A stretch of DNA of 64,000 nt from Paenibacillus sp. JJ-223. GTDB lineage: Bacteria; Bacillota; Bacilli; Paenibacillales; Paenibacillaceae. The notes under the pieces are model-generated. The model saw nothing but the letters and a program-made list of their open reading frames with translations. It ran no database searches and was not told the origin of the DNA. A program made the position numbers and the translations under genes. Position 1 is the first letter of the stretch. Each line of letters opens with the position of its first letter. Location of the stretch: contig NZ_CAKMMP010000023.1 of assembly GCF_927798175.1 (NCBI RefSeq), positions 1-64,000 of the forward strand, written 5' to 3'. Of this stretch, positions 15,520-24,477 are shown piece by piece.

Positions 15520-16824
15520 ATGACTACACAAACCATTCTTCCGGTTGAATCTGAAGCGCTTCGCGCCTTGTCGGAAAGCAATCAAGAACCCGGCTGGCTG
15601 ACTGAGCAGCGTCTTGAGGCACTGAAGCTTGCAGGCGAACTCGCGCTTCCCAAACTGGAAAAGCAAAAAATCGAACGCTGGAATATCAGCGAATATGGAA
15701 CATATAAAGCAGCGGAAGCCCTGACTTCCCTGGATGATGCTCCTGCGAGCATCAAAGACCTGGTACAGGATCAAAACGAAGGCGGCTTGGTCATCCAACG
15801 CAATTCCGGCAACGTATACGCAAAACTGTCGGAAGAGCTCGCTGCCAAAGGTGTTATTTTCACGGATCTCGCTACGGCGGCTCGTGAACATGAAAACCTG
15901 GTGAAACCGTACCTGAATACGGCTGTCAAAGCCGATGAGCATTCGATTGCTGCGCTGCATGCAGCGCTTTGGAACGGTGGAGTATTCCTTTATGTTCCTA
16001 AAAACGTGGAAATCGAAGTGCCTCTGCAAGCCGTTTTATTGACCGATGATGCTTCTGCCACATTTGCGCCGCACGTGCTGGTTGTTGCGGATACGAACAG
16101 CTCCGTTACTTACGTGGATAACTATGTTTCGAGCGAGCTGTCTGCACCTGTATTCCATAACGGCGTCGTAGAAGTCATCGCCAAAGCTGGCGCGAAAGTG
16201 CGTTATGCGACAGTCCATCAAATGGATGCTCAAGTGACGGACGTATCGTTCCGCCGCGCTGTTCTGGAGAACGACGCAACGATCGAATGGATCGTCGGGG
16301 AAATGAACAATGGAGATACGGCGAGCAACACGATGAGCGTGCTCAAAGGCAATGGTTCGAACTCCGATTCCAAAGTGATCGCGGTTGGTTCCGGATCGCA
16401 AAAAATCAATTACACGACCGAAGCACGTCACTTCGGTAAAAATACGCCATCCCAAATGATCACACGCGCGGTAATGCGCGAAGAAGCTTCGGCGATCATC
16501 AACGGAATCACGAAGATCGAAAAAGGCGCAACCAAAGCGGACGGACAGCAAACAGAGAAAGTGTTGATGCTGAGCCCGAAAGCACGCGGAGACGCTAACC
16601 CGATCCTCCTGATCGATGAGGATGACGTAACGGCAGGTCACGCAGCTTCGGTAGGCCAAGTCAATGCAGAGCAGGTTCATTACTTGATGTCGCGCGGGAT
16701 TAACCGTACGGATGCGGAACGCCTGATCATCATCGGCTTCCTGGCTCCGGTGGTGGCGGATATTCCTTTGGAAGCATTGCGTACCCAATTGCAATCCCTG
16801 ATCGAACGGAAGCTGGGTCGATGA
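15520..16824 (+). CDS. sufD: Fe-S cluster assembly protein SufD
   Basis: SufD is the beta-helix partner of SufB in the SufBC2D scaffold. The protein shares the SufB/D core pattern, for example HAALWNGGVFLYVPKNVEIEVPLQA (SufB has a matching LNSAVWSGGSFIYVPKGVKCEVPLQA segment) and a C-terminal YLMSRGINRTDAERLIIIGFL. At 434 aa it has the family length. It has an AGGAGGAA ribosome site. Its stop overlaps the sufS start in an ATGA arrangement, so the two are translationally coupled. Confidence 0.96.
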   Translation: MTTQTILPVESEALRALSESNQEPGWLTEQRLEALKLAGELALPKLEKQKIERWNISEYGTYKAAEALTSLDDAPASIKDLVQDQNEGGLVIQRNSGNVYAKLSEELAAKGVIFTDLATAAREHENLVKPYLNTAVKADEHSIAALHAALWNGGVFLYVPKNVEIEVPLQAVLLTDDASATFAPHVLVVADTNSSVTYVDNYVSSELSAPVFHNGVVEVIAKAGAKVRYATVHQMDAQVTDVSFRRAVLENDATIEWIVGEMNNGDTASNTMSVLKGNGSNSDSKVIAVGSGSQKINYTTEARHFGKNTPSQMITRAVMREEASAIINGITKIEKGATKADGQQTEKVLMLSPKARGDANPILLIDEDDVTAGHAASVGQVNAEQVHYLMSRGINRTDAERLIIIGFLAPVVADIPLEALRTQLQSLIERKLGR

Positions 16825-18041
16825 ACCCATCCATCCGCGAGCAGTTCCCGATCCTCCACCAGGAAATCAACGGACACCCGCTCGTATATCTGGACAATGC
16901 GGCGACGTCGCAGAAACCGCAGTCGGTTATCGATGCGATTAAGCATTATTATGATTTTGAGAACTCCAACGTGCATCGCGGAGTTCATACGCTTGGAAGC
17001 CGGGCAACGGACGCCTACGAAGGCGCTCGCGAGAAGGTTGCCAAATTCATCAATGCCCGTCGCACGCAGGAGATCATTTTCACCCGCGGCACAACGACGG
17101 CTTTAAATATCGTCGCTTCTTCCTATGCACGCTCCGTGTGCAAGGAAGGCGACGAAATCGTGATTACGGCGATGGAGCACCACAGCAACCTGATTCCATG
17201 GCAGCAAGTGGCCAAGGCAACTGGAGCGACGTTGAAATACATTCCGCTTCAGCCGGACGGCAATATCGATCTGGCCGATGTCGAAAAAACGATCACGGGC
17301 AATACTAAAATTGTCGCGATCGCTTATGTATCCAATGTGATGGGTGTCATCCATCCAGTGAAACAAATTGCCGAAATTGCGCATCGCCACGGTGCCGTTA
17401 TCGTTGTGGACGGAGCGCAAAGTACACCGCACATGAAGGTTGACGTGCAGGACTTGGATTGTGATTTTTATGCGCTTTCCGGCCACAAGATGTGCGGTCC
17501 TACCGGAATTGGTGCGCTTTACGGCAAAAAGGCGCTGCTGGAGTCCATGGAACCCGTCGAGTTCGGCGGTGAAATGATTGACGATGTCGGTCTTTACGAT
17601 TCCACCTGGAAAGAGCTGCCGTGGAAGTTCGAAGGCGGTACGCCGATTATTGCCGGTGCAGTAGGGCTTGGCGCTGCGATTGACTTCCTGGAGCAGATCG
17701 GCATGGACGAAATTGCCCGGCATGAGAGCGTGCTGGCGGCGTATGCCACAGAACGCCTGTCTGAAATCGGTGGGCTGACCATCTATGGGCCGGCCAAACG
17801 CCATGTCGGTGTCGTTACCTTTAATCTGGGCGACGTTCATCCGCATGATGTGGCAACCGTGCTTGACGCCAGCGGAGTCGCGATTCGTGCCGGACATCAC
17901 TGCTGCCAGCCATTGATGCGTTGGCTGCAGGTCAGCGCGACGGCTCGCGCCAGCTTTTATCTGTATAATACCGAACAAGATGTGGACCGGCTTGTCAGCG
18001 CCTTAATCCAGACAAAGGAGTATTTTGGCGATGCAACTTGA
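16821..18041 (+). CDS. sufS: Cysteine desulfurase SufS
   Basis: SufS takes sulfur from cysteine and hands it to SufU. It is a PLP enzyme: the lysine lies in ALSGHKMCGPTGIG, and the catalytic persulfide cysteine in GVAIRAGHHCCQPLM near the C terminus (group II desulfurase type RxGHHC). TTALNIVASSYA and the VHRGVHTLGSRATD segments match the family. The length of 406 aa is normal. It overlaps sufD by 4 bases and sufU by about 11. Confidence 0.97.
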   Translation: MNPSIREQFPILHQEINGHPLVYLDNAATSQKPQSVIDAIKHYYDFENSNVHRGVHTLGSRATDAYEGAREKVAKFINARRTQEIIFTRGTTTALNIVASSYARSVCKEGDEIVITAMEHHSNLIPWQQVAKATGATLKYIPLQPDGNIDLADVEKTITGNTKIVAIAYVSNVMGVIHPVKQIAEIAHRHGAVIVVDGAQSTPHMKVDVQDLDCDFYALSGHKMCGPTGIGALYGKKALLESMEPVEFGGEMIDDVGLYDSTWKELPWKFEGGTPIIAGAVGLGAAIDFLEQIGMDEIARHESVLAAYATERLSEIGGLTIYGPAKRHVGVVTFNLGDVHPHDVATVLDASGVAIRAGHHCCQPLMRWLQVSATARASFYLYNTEQDVDRLVSALIQTKEYFGDAT

Positions 18042-18462
18042 TGATCTGTACCGGCGAGTCATAATGGACCACTACAAAAACCCGCGCAATCGCGGAACGT
18101 TTGATAATGAAGCCGTCACGGTGGACTTGAACAATCCAACCTGCGGCGACCGGATTTCACTGCAGCTTATGTTGAAGGACGGAATCGTTCAGGAGGCCAG
18201 ATACACGGGAGAAGGCTGTTCCATCAGCATGTCTTCGGCGTCGATGATGACCGAAGCCATCCAAGGCAAAACGATGGAGCAGGCGCTCGATCTGGCGAAC
18301 CGTTTTTCCTCACTGATGAAAGGGGAAGAAGTTGATTTCGACGATTATGAAGATCTCGAAGCCCTATCCGGTGTGAACAAGTTCCCTGCACGCATCAAAT
18401 GTGCCACTCTGGCCTGGAATGCACTGCGCAAAGGAATTGACGATGAGGACAATGTACAATAA
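18031..18462 (+). CDS. sufU: Zinc-dependent sulfurtransferase SufU
   Basis: SufU of Firmicutes accepts sulfur from SufS through a zinc-bound cysteine. The zinc ligands are seen as Cys38 and Asp40 in NPTCGDRI, Cys63 in GEGCSISM and Cys124 in IKCATLAWN. A 20-residue insertion between the second and third ligand region distinguishes SufU from IscU and is present. ATG 18031 is preferred over TTG 18025 because AAAGGAG lies 10 bases ahead. It gives 143 aa. It lies between sufS and sufB in the operon. Confidence 0.95.
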   Translation: MQLDDLYRRVIMDHYKNPRNRGTFDNEAVTVDLNNPTCGDRISLQLMLKDGIVQEARYTGEGCSISMSSASMMTEAIQGKTMEQALDLANRFSSLMKGEEVDFDDYEDLEALSGVNKFPARIKCATLAWNALRKGIDDEDNVQ

Positions 18463-18482
18463 CGATAGGGAGGTAGAGCAAG

Positions 18483-19880
18483 ATGGCTAAAAAAGCACCA
18501 GAATTGGAAGAGTACAAATATGGTTTTCGCGACGAACACAAATCCATCTTTCAAACCGGTAAAGGTCTGACGGCTGAAGTCGTCACCGAAATTTCCCGGA
18601 TCAAAAACGAACCGGAGTGGATGCTGGAGTTTCGTTTGAAAGCTCTGAAACAATTTGAAAAGATGCCAATGCCGAAATGGGGCGGAGATCTGGACGAATT
18701 GGATTTCAACGATATTCAATACTATGTTCGTCCTTCCGAAAAACAAGGGAAAACATGGGAAGAGGTACCTTCCGAAATCAAGGAAACGTTCGACAAACTC
18801 GGTATTCCTGAAGCAGAGCAAAAATTCCTGGCAGGGGTATCCGCTCAGTACGAGTCCGAGGTTGTATACCATAACATGCAAAAGGAACTGGAAGAGCAAG
18901 GCGTGATCTTCATGGATACGGACACTGCCCTCAGAGAGCATCCAGAAATTTTGCGCGAATATTTCGCAACGGTCATTCCGCCGGCAGACAACAAATTTGC
19001 TGCATTGAATAGTGCGGTATGGTCCGGAGGCAGCTTCATCTACGTTCCAAAAGGCGTGAAATGCGAAGTGCCTTTGCAAGCCTATTTCCGGATCAACTCC
19101 GAAAATATGGGACAATTCGAGCGTACGCTGATCATTGCGGACGAAGACAGCTTCGTTCACTATGTTGAGGGCTGTACGGCTCCGATCTACAGCACCAACT
19201 CGCTGCACAGTGCGGTCGTTGAGATCATCTGTAAGAAAAATGCCCGCGTTCGTTACACAACGATCCAAAACTGGGCACCAAACATCTACAACCTCGTAAC
19301 CAAACGTGCGGTTGCCGAAGAAAATGCAACGATGGAATGGGTCGATGGCAACATCGGTTCCAAACTGACCATGAAGTATCCTGCGGTTGTATTGAAAGGC
19401 CGCGGAGCGAAAGGTTCCGTTCTGTCCATCGCGGTAGCAGGCAAAAACCAACATCAGGATGCAGGGGCGAAAATGATTCACCTTGCACCGGATACAACGT
19501 CCACGATCGTATCCAAATCGATCAGTAAACATGGCGGTAAAGTAACGTATCGCGGACTGGCTTCATTTGGCCGTCAGGCTGAAGGCGCCAAAGCCAACAT
19601 CAAATGTGATACGCTCATTCTCGACAATGAGTCCACATCCGATACGATTCCTTACAACGAAATCATGAACGATAACATTGTGCTGGAGCATGAAGCAACG
19701 GTATCCAAAGTCTCCGAGGACCAGCTCTTCTATCTGATGAGCCGCGGATTGACCGAGGCCGAAGCAACGCAAATGATTATCATGGGCTTTATCGAACCGT
19801 TCACCAAAGAACTGCCGATGGAATACGCGGTAGAGATGAACCGTTTGATCAAATTCGAAATGGAAGGCAGCATCGGTTAA
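18483..19880 (+). CDS. sufB: Fe-S cluster assembly protein SufB
   Basis: SufB is the scaffold on which the Fe-S cluster is built, with SufC2D. Conserved stretches are FRDEHKSIFQTGKGL (N-terminal), SGGSFIYVPKGVKCEVPLQAY, FVHYVEGCTAPIYSTNSLHSAVVEI (carrying the proposed sulfur-accepting cysteine), and a C-terminal YLMSRGLTEAEATQMIIMGFIEPF. The length of 465 aa matches the Firmicute family. AGGGAGGTAGAGCAAG gives a strong ribosome site. It is the last gene of the operon, followed by a terminator. Confidence 0.97.
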   Translation: MAKKAPELEEYKYGFRDEHKSIFQTGKGLTAEVVTEISRIKNEPEWMLEFRLKALKQFEKMPMPKWGGDLDELDFNDIQYYVRPSEKQGKTWEEVPSEIKETFDKLGIPEAEQKFLAGVSAQYESEVVYHNMQKELEEQGVIFMDTDTALREHPEILREYFATVIPPADNKFAALNSAVWSGGSFIYVPKGVKCEVPLQAYFRINSENMGQFERTLIIADEDSFVHYVEGCTAPIYSTNSLHSAVVEIICKKNARVRYTTIQNWAPNIYNLVTKRAVAEENATMEWVDGNIGSKLTMKYPAVVLKGRGAKGSVLSIAVAGKNQHQDAGAKMIHLAPDTTSTIVSKSISKHGGKVTYRGLASFGRQAEGAKANIKCDTLILDNESTSDTIPYNEIMNDNIVLEHEATVSKVSEDQLFYLMSRGLTEAEATQMIIMGFIEPFTKELPMEYAVEMNRLIKFEMEGSIG

Positions 19881-19900
19881 TCGATCGTTGGCATCCAACA

Positions 19901-19930
19901 GGACCAAGGGATATCCCTTGGTTCTTTTTT
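19901..19930 (+). terminator. suf operon terminator
   Basis: ACCAAGGG pairs with CCCTTGGT and is followed by TCTTTTTT. Confidence 0.9.
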
Positions 19931-20068
19931 GCGTTTATAAATCGGCAGGGTAACTTTGTTATTTTTTTGCTTTTCATAGGAAGATGGGGAGTATAATAGG
20001 ATCAAAAACACAGTCAAATTGTGGGACATGTGCATCTACTAATCGAAAAGGATGGTGATTCCATTTCC

Positions 20069-20791
20069 ATGAGCATGAATCCATTCGAAGGATACCGCGT
20101 CACAAGTTCATTTGGCTATCGGATCCATCCTCTTCATGGAGGGCAGACATTTCATCGGGGGATAGATTTGGTCAAAGTGCCTTGGAATGCGCCTGTATTT
20201 GCATTTATGGACGGCATTGTGCGCTTTGCTGCCGAGGGGGCTACTGGTTCGGGATTCGGCGGTTACGGCCTTACAGTAGCGTTGGAGGACCATCGGGGCT
20301 ACCTGCATTGTTATGCCCATTTGTCCAGCATTGGCGTACGGACAGGCCAAAAGGTAAAACGTGGACAGCGGATCGGCAATCAGGGAAGCACCGGGCAGAG
20401 CACGGGCCCTCACCTTCACTACGAAATACGCAAAACTAGCGCCCCTTCCTATGGCTATACGGCTAGTGAAGACGGTGTAGTGGAACCGGAAGCCTACTTG
20501 AAATCTGAATACGGCACGAACGGGGAGGAGCATGCGCCCATGACAAATGAAGAGAAGCTGGCCTTTGAGGCGTTGCAGAAAAAGGTGGATGCTCAGGCAG
20601 CTTGGGTGGAGCAGCAGAAAAAGTTAGCCAATATGAGCTGTCCGGCCTGGGCAAAAGACGCATATGACTATTATCGTAAATATATGCTGACGGAGACGGG
20701 CAGTTATGATTTTTGGCGGATGCTGGTGATCATGTATCGTAAGGAAAAAGGGTTATCGGTGACTTCGCAGTCTGATGGGGGAACAGCCTAA
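20069..20791 (+). CDS. M23 metallopeptidase without signal peptide, endolysin-like C-terminal domain
   Basis: This is a LytM-type M23 endopeptidase. The N-terminal domain has GYRIHPLHGG...FHRGIDL (zinc His and Asp), CYAHLS and STGQSTGPHLHYEIR (HxH), which together bind zinc. No signal peptide or membrane segment precedes it, which is unusual for a cell-wall enzyme. The C-terminal 70 residues (CPAWAKDAYDYYRKYMLTET, then GSYDFWRMLVIMYRKE) look like the short tail module seen on phage and prophage amidases. The start is uncertain: ATG 20069 has AAGGATGGTGA ahead; GTG 20021 is an alternative. A TATAAT at 19992-19997 lies upstream with no good -35. It may be a phage-derived lysin or be exported another way. 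Confidence 0.8.
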   Translation: MSMNPFEGYRVTSSFGYRIHPLHGGQTFHRGIDLVKVPWNAPVFAFMDGIVRFAAEGATGSGFGGYGLTVALEDHRGYLHCYAHLSSIGVRTGQKVKRGQRIGNQGSTGQSTGPHLHYEIRKTSAPSYGYTASEDGVVEPEAYLKSEYGTNGEEHAPMTNEEKLAFEALQKKVDAQAAWVEQQKKLANMSCPAWAKDAYDYYRKYMLTETGSYDFWRMLVIMYRKEKGLSVTSQSDGGTA

Positions 20792-20878
20792 GTAGAGTCC
20801 CAAAATCGTACTAAATTCATCCGATGGACTGCGTGGTATGCAAGTGTGAAGGAAGGGGCCGGAAGCGAGCGTGGATTT

Positions 20879-20917
20879 AAAAAAGGGAGGCCTGTGGTCA
20901 GGCTTCCCTTTATAGCG
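20879..20917. terminator. Bidirectional terminator between M23 and HD-GYP genes
   Basis: AAAGGGAGGCCTG (20882-20894) pairs with CAGGCTTCCCTTT (20899-20911) with one mismatch. The minus strand continues with a T run, the plus strand with TTTATAG; it serves the minus-strand HD-GYP gene best. Confidence 0.75.
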
Positions 20918-20937
20918 TTTTGCTGGACGGTCATCGA

Positions 20938-21987
20938 TTAATTCGTATAAATTTCAACAATGGCAATATCCCTTTCCTTGGCCAAATCGATAAAAGCGGA
21001 GGAAGTTTGAACCAGTGGCCGGAAGTAATCGGCAGGATTATTCATGACGATCAGGCCGTTTTCCCCTGTAGAGAGCAGGACGCGCTTGCCGATAAAATTC
21101 GGAAGCATATGCTTGATTAATTCCTGTGTGGCTTCCCCGTTCAGTTGTCCGAAACTGAGGCTGTACAGCTCGCACAGAACTGAAATCAGTTCCTGTTTAG
21201 TCTGATATACCCTGTTTGTGGTCATCGCGCTGTATACGTCTGCCACAGCCGTGATGCGGGAGTACGGATGAATTTCATCCCCCTTCAGGCCCAAAGGATA
21301 TCCGCTGCCATCCTCGCGTTCATGATGCTGCAGCGCTACGGTAGCAAGAATTTCGCTTTGCGTGGATTTCTTGATAATCTCATATCCATAAGAGGTATGT
21401 TTCTTCATCTCTTCGAATTCTTCGTAAGTCAGCTTGCCTGGTTTATGTAGAATTTCAGCAGGGATTTTTGATTTCCCGATGTCATGCAGGTAGCCTGCCT
21501 TGGCTACGGTGAGGCATTCATCCGGATCGTATCCCATCCAGCAGGCGATGTAGAATGATAGCATACCTACTTGCAGCGAATGGTTATATGTGTATTCATT
21601 GTCTCCATCCAGCATCAGGAGAAGGGAAACAACGTCTTTTTGTTTTTCCAGTTGGGTGGTGAGGGGAACGACGATCTCATTCACCTGCTCATCGTCAATG
21701 AACCCTTTCTCCAGCGCTTGTTTGAATAACACTTCAGTACCTTTGATCGTATCGTCAAACAGAGTTTGTAACCGACGGGTTTGATCGGAAGGCAAGGTTT
21801 GTGCATCAGAGTGTTCGTTGGATGCTGTGTGCTCTACATCTGCATAATCGATTCCATGTTGCAGCAATTTGAAAATATCGTCTTCGCTGAGTGTGGAACC
21901 TTTCATCAGCATGTGGAGACCTGTACTGTTGTATACATCGCTTTTTAACAGATCGCCAGGTTTAAGATCAGTAACATGCACTCTCAC
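20938..21987 (-). CDS. HD-GYP domain cyclic-di-GMP phosphodiesterase-like protein
   Basis: This protein carries a complete HD-GYP domain: HDIGKSKIPAEILHKPGKL (HD motif), KKHTSYGYEII, ALQHHEREDGSGYPLGLKG (the GYP motif) and ITAVADVYSAMTTNR. The N-terminal 90 residues (VTDLKPGDLLKSDVYNSTGLHMLMKGS) form a small sensory or interaction region. HD-GYP enzymes hydrolyse cyclic-di-GMP. GTG 21987 was chosen because AAAGGTGG lies just ahead; the frame runs open to 22059, but that part has no ribosome site. A paralog of the same layout lies at 24478-25596, opposite strand. Cytoplasmic. Confidence 0.88.
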   Translation of the reverse strand: MRVHVTDLKPGDLLKSDVYNSTGLHMLMKGSTLSEDDIFKLLQHGIDYADVEHTASNEHSDAQTLPSDQTRRLQTLFDDTIKGTEVLFKQALEKGFIDDEQVNEIVVPLTTQLEKQKDVVSLLLMLDGDNEYTYNHSLQVGMLSFYIACWMGYDPDECLTVAKAGYLHDIGKSKIPAEILHKPGKLTYEEFEEMKKHTSYGYEIIKKSTQSEILATVALQHHEREDGSGYPLGLKGDEIHPYSRITAVADVYSAMTTNRVYQTKQELISVLCELYSLSFGQLNGEATQELIKHMLPNFIGKRVLLSTGENGLIVMNNPADYFRPLVQTSSAFIDLAKERDIAIVEIYTN

Positions 21988-22103
21988 GTATAAACCACCT
22001 TTTCCTCGACTTATATCGACACATATAGTAATAATAACAAGAAAAAAATGGGTTGACAACGACTTATTTACTGATCCATGTGAGCTTTCAAGAGATGGAA
22101 AGA

Positions 22104-22859
22104 CTAATTATCAAGGTTTTTGGTAGGGTCCCATGGACCTAGTTGGTGCCCTTTCCATTCAGCACCATCTTCCCAGATTTCTTTTTTCCAGATCGGTACG
22201 GCCTGCTTCAGCCTTTCGATCGCATAACGGCTGGCATCATAACAATCGCTGCGGTGCGGAGAGGACACCGCAATGACAACGCTAATCTCCTCGACATCCA
22301 CTTTACCTATGCGATGGCTGATCGCACACTGCACGCCAGGCCAGCGTTCGGAAATTTCCGCTCCGATGGCCGCCATTTGAGATAAGGCCATCGGAACATA
22401 TGCTTCGTATTCCAGATGAACCGTTCGTTGTTCTCCCGTCATTTCGCGCGTCGTGCCGACGAAAGTCAGCGTTGCTCCATGGTTTGCAGTGATCACCAGT
22501 CTGGTCGTGGCCTCGACGGATAAAGGGGAGGTCGTGATCATGTACATGCCATCCGGCGTCCGGTGCTCGGCGGCGGTGATGGCGGGCTGGTCAGGCGATG
22601 CATCGGAGCCGTCTCCTCCGGATACAGGCGGAATCAATGCAAGCTCATCCTGAGCCTGGATTGCCGCACTCGCCGGGGCATACTGCTGATTGACGGCCAG
22701 AAAAGCGGAGCGGATTTGCGCAGCCGCCTCAGGATAGGCGAGGGCAAGGCTTTCTTTTAACGAGGCAGCCGTGGGCTGTTCCCCGGGATAGTCATGTTCA
22801 AGGACAGACGTGCCGATTCGTTCGGCAATGCCTGCAAATAACTGAATTTTCAATTTCAT
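22104..22859 (-). CDS. Fused molybdopterin synthase MoaD-MoaE
   Basis: Residues 1-82 are MoaD, the ubiquitin-like sulfur carrier (MKLKIQLFAGIAERIG start, ALIPPVSGG end with Gly81-Gly82). After a linker of about 18 residues, residues 100-251 are MoaE, with HRIGKVDVEE, VSSPHRSDCYDA and the catalytic-lysine segment IWKKEIWEDG. Together they would insert two sulfurs into cyclic pyranopterin to make molybdopterin. In separate MoaD the C-terminal Gly-Gly carries the thiocarboxylate, so an internal Gly-Gly implies cleavage, as described for Mycobacterium MoaX. ATG 22859 (RBS GAGGTG) was chosen over the longer frame. No other mo genes are adjacent. Confidence 0.9.
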   Translation of the reverse strand: MKLKIQLFAGIAERIGTSVLEHDYPGEQPTAASLKESLALAYPEAAAQIRSAFLAVNQQYAPASAAIQAQDELALIPPVSGGDGSDASPDQPAITAAEHRTPDGMYMITTSPLSVEATTRLVITANHGATLTFVGTTREMTGEQRTVHLEYEAYVPMALSQMAAIGAEISERWPGVQCAISHRIGKVDVEEISVVIAVSSPHRSDCYDASRYAIERLKQAVPIWKKEIWEDGAEWKGHQLGPWDPTKNLDN

Positions 22860-22987
22860 GCTGGAGTTCACCTCTTTTTGATCTCTAAACCCTTTCAATA
22901 TATCATAACGACGCCGAAAATGTTATGCTTATCTATTAGAGGAATATACGCATGTCAAGACCTATAATTGGCGGAAGGATGAGCCTG

Positions 22988-24409
22988 ATGGAAAATGAGC
23001 GATTAACGATACTTCATACCAACGACATCCACAGTCATTTTGATTCCATGAGTTCCATCGCCGCTATGATTGAACGGGAACGGCGCGAAGCCGGAGCCTT
23101 TTTGGTTTTGGATATAGGGGACCACATGGATCGCATGGCGGTGGAAACGGAAGGAACACTGGGGTCGGCGAACGTCGACGTGATCAATCTGACGGGATAT
23201 GACGCCATTACGATTGGCAACAACGAAGGTTTGACTTTTACGCCGGAGCAGCTGGCCAAGTCCTATTCGGGTTTGCAGTGTCCGGTCGTATGCGGAAACG
23301 TTCTGGATCAACGGACGGGCCTCCCTCCTGCCTGGATGAAGCCCTCCCTGATCGTGGATAAAGGCGGTTTCAGAATCGGCCTATTAGGTGCTACGGCGCC
23401 GTTTACGTCCTTTTACGAATTGCTTGGCTGGGATGTGTTGGACCCGGTGGAAACGCTTCGTAAACAGGCCGAGGCGATTCGTCCCGAGGTGGATGTCGTC
23501 ATCGTGCTGTCCCATTTGGGACTGTCCACGGACCGCAGGCTGGCCGAGCAGACGGATAGCATCGATCTCATTTTGGGCGGACATACCCATCACGTGTTGG
23601 AGGAGCCTTTGATCATTGGCGGGACGGCGCTCGGAGCTGGCGGGAAATTCGGTCAGTGGCTGGGTAAAATGGTGCTCGAACGCAAAGCGGAATCGAGAAG
23701 GCCGGTTTTGGTGCACGGCGGCTGCGTTCCGGTCGACAGGTCGTTGCTGGAGGAAAAGGTGGTGCTCGCGATCGAAACGGACCGGATGGCTGCCAATGAA
23801 GCGCTTCGGCAGACCGCGGTTATTAGCGACAGGACGCTAGCCATCGATTACGTGCACGAATCGCCTTTTGCCAATCTGCTGGCCCAAGCCGTGCGCCGCT
23901 TCACCGGCGCGCGGGTTTCGGTAGTCAACGCGGGCCAACTGCTGGGTGATTTGCCTTCAGGCGACATTACGAAAGGAATGTTGCATTCCCTATGTCCATC
24001 TCCGATCAATGCTTGTACAATAGTGTTAAAAGGCCGTCATCTCCGGGAGGCTTTGGAGCAGTGTCTGCTGCCTGAGTACACGGACAAGCCGATTATCGGA
24101 TTCGGGTTCCGCGGGAATATTCTTGGCACGTTATGCGTGGACGGATTAGAGATCACTTTTGACCCTGATGGTGGTCCATATGAACGGATCCGTTCGATCT
24201 CCCTGGACGGGGAACCGCTTGGCGGCGAAGAGGAAATCGTGATAGGGACCTTGGACATGTTTACGTTTAATGTAGGGTATCCCTCCCTCGCCCAAGGAAC
24301 AGAGACGAGGTACCGTCTTCCCGAATTCATACGCGATTTGATTGAAACGGAACTGAAAAGACCAGGGGCGCTGGACGAATGTTTGCGAACCCGCTGGCAA
24401 CATATTTAA
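22988..24409 (+). CDS. 5'-nucleotidase/UDP-sugar hydrolase-like metallophosphoesterase (YunD-like)
   Basis: The N-terminal calcineurin-like domain has LHTNDIHSHF, LDIGDHMDR, IGNNEG, VLSHLG and LGGHTHH, the metal ligands of the 5'-nucleotidase family. The C-terminal part (about 285-473) is the substrate-specificity domain, for example INACTIVLKGRHLREALEQ. At 473 aa and without a signal peptide it matches cytoplasmic YunD-like enzymes rather than the secreted form. ATG 22988 is chosen because GGAAGG lies at good distance; ATG 22952 is an alternative. It is followed after 68 bp by an HD-GYP gene on the same strand; a shared transcript is possible. Confidence 0.85.
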   Translation: MENERLTILHTNDIHSHFDSMSSIAAMIERERREAGAFLVLDIGDHMDRMAVETEGTLGSANVDVINLTGYDAITIGNNEGLTFTPEQLAKSYSGLQCPVVCGNVLDQRTGLPPAWMKPSLIVDKGGFRIGLLGATAPFTSFYELLGWDVLDPVETLRKQAEAIRPEVDVVIVLSHLGLSTDRRLAEQTDSIDLILGGHTHHVLEEPLIIGGTALGAGGKFGQWLGKMVLERKAESRRPVLVHGGCVPVDRSLLEEKVVLAIETDRMAANEALRQTAVISDRTLAIDYVHESPFANLLAQAVRRFTGARVSVVNAGQLLGDLPSGDITKGMLHSLCPSPINACTIVLKGRHLREALEQCLLPEYTDKPIIGFGFRGNILGTLCVDGLEITFDPDGGPYERIRSISLDGEPLGGEEEIVIGTLDMFTFNVGYPSLAQGTETRYRLPEFIRDLIETELKRPGALDECLRTRWQHI

Positions 24410-24477
24410 CGAGACTTGCCTTCTGCTATAACGGCGGCTGTTGGCAATTACATCTACGGAGCGGGAGAGGATAGGCT

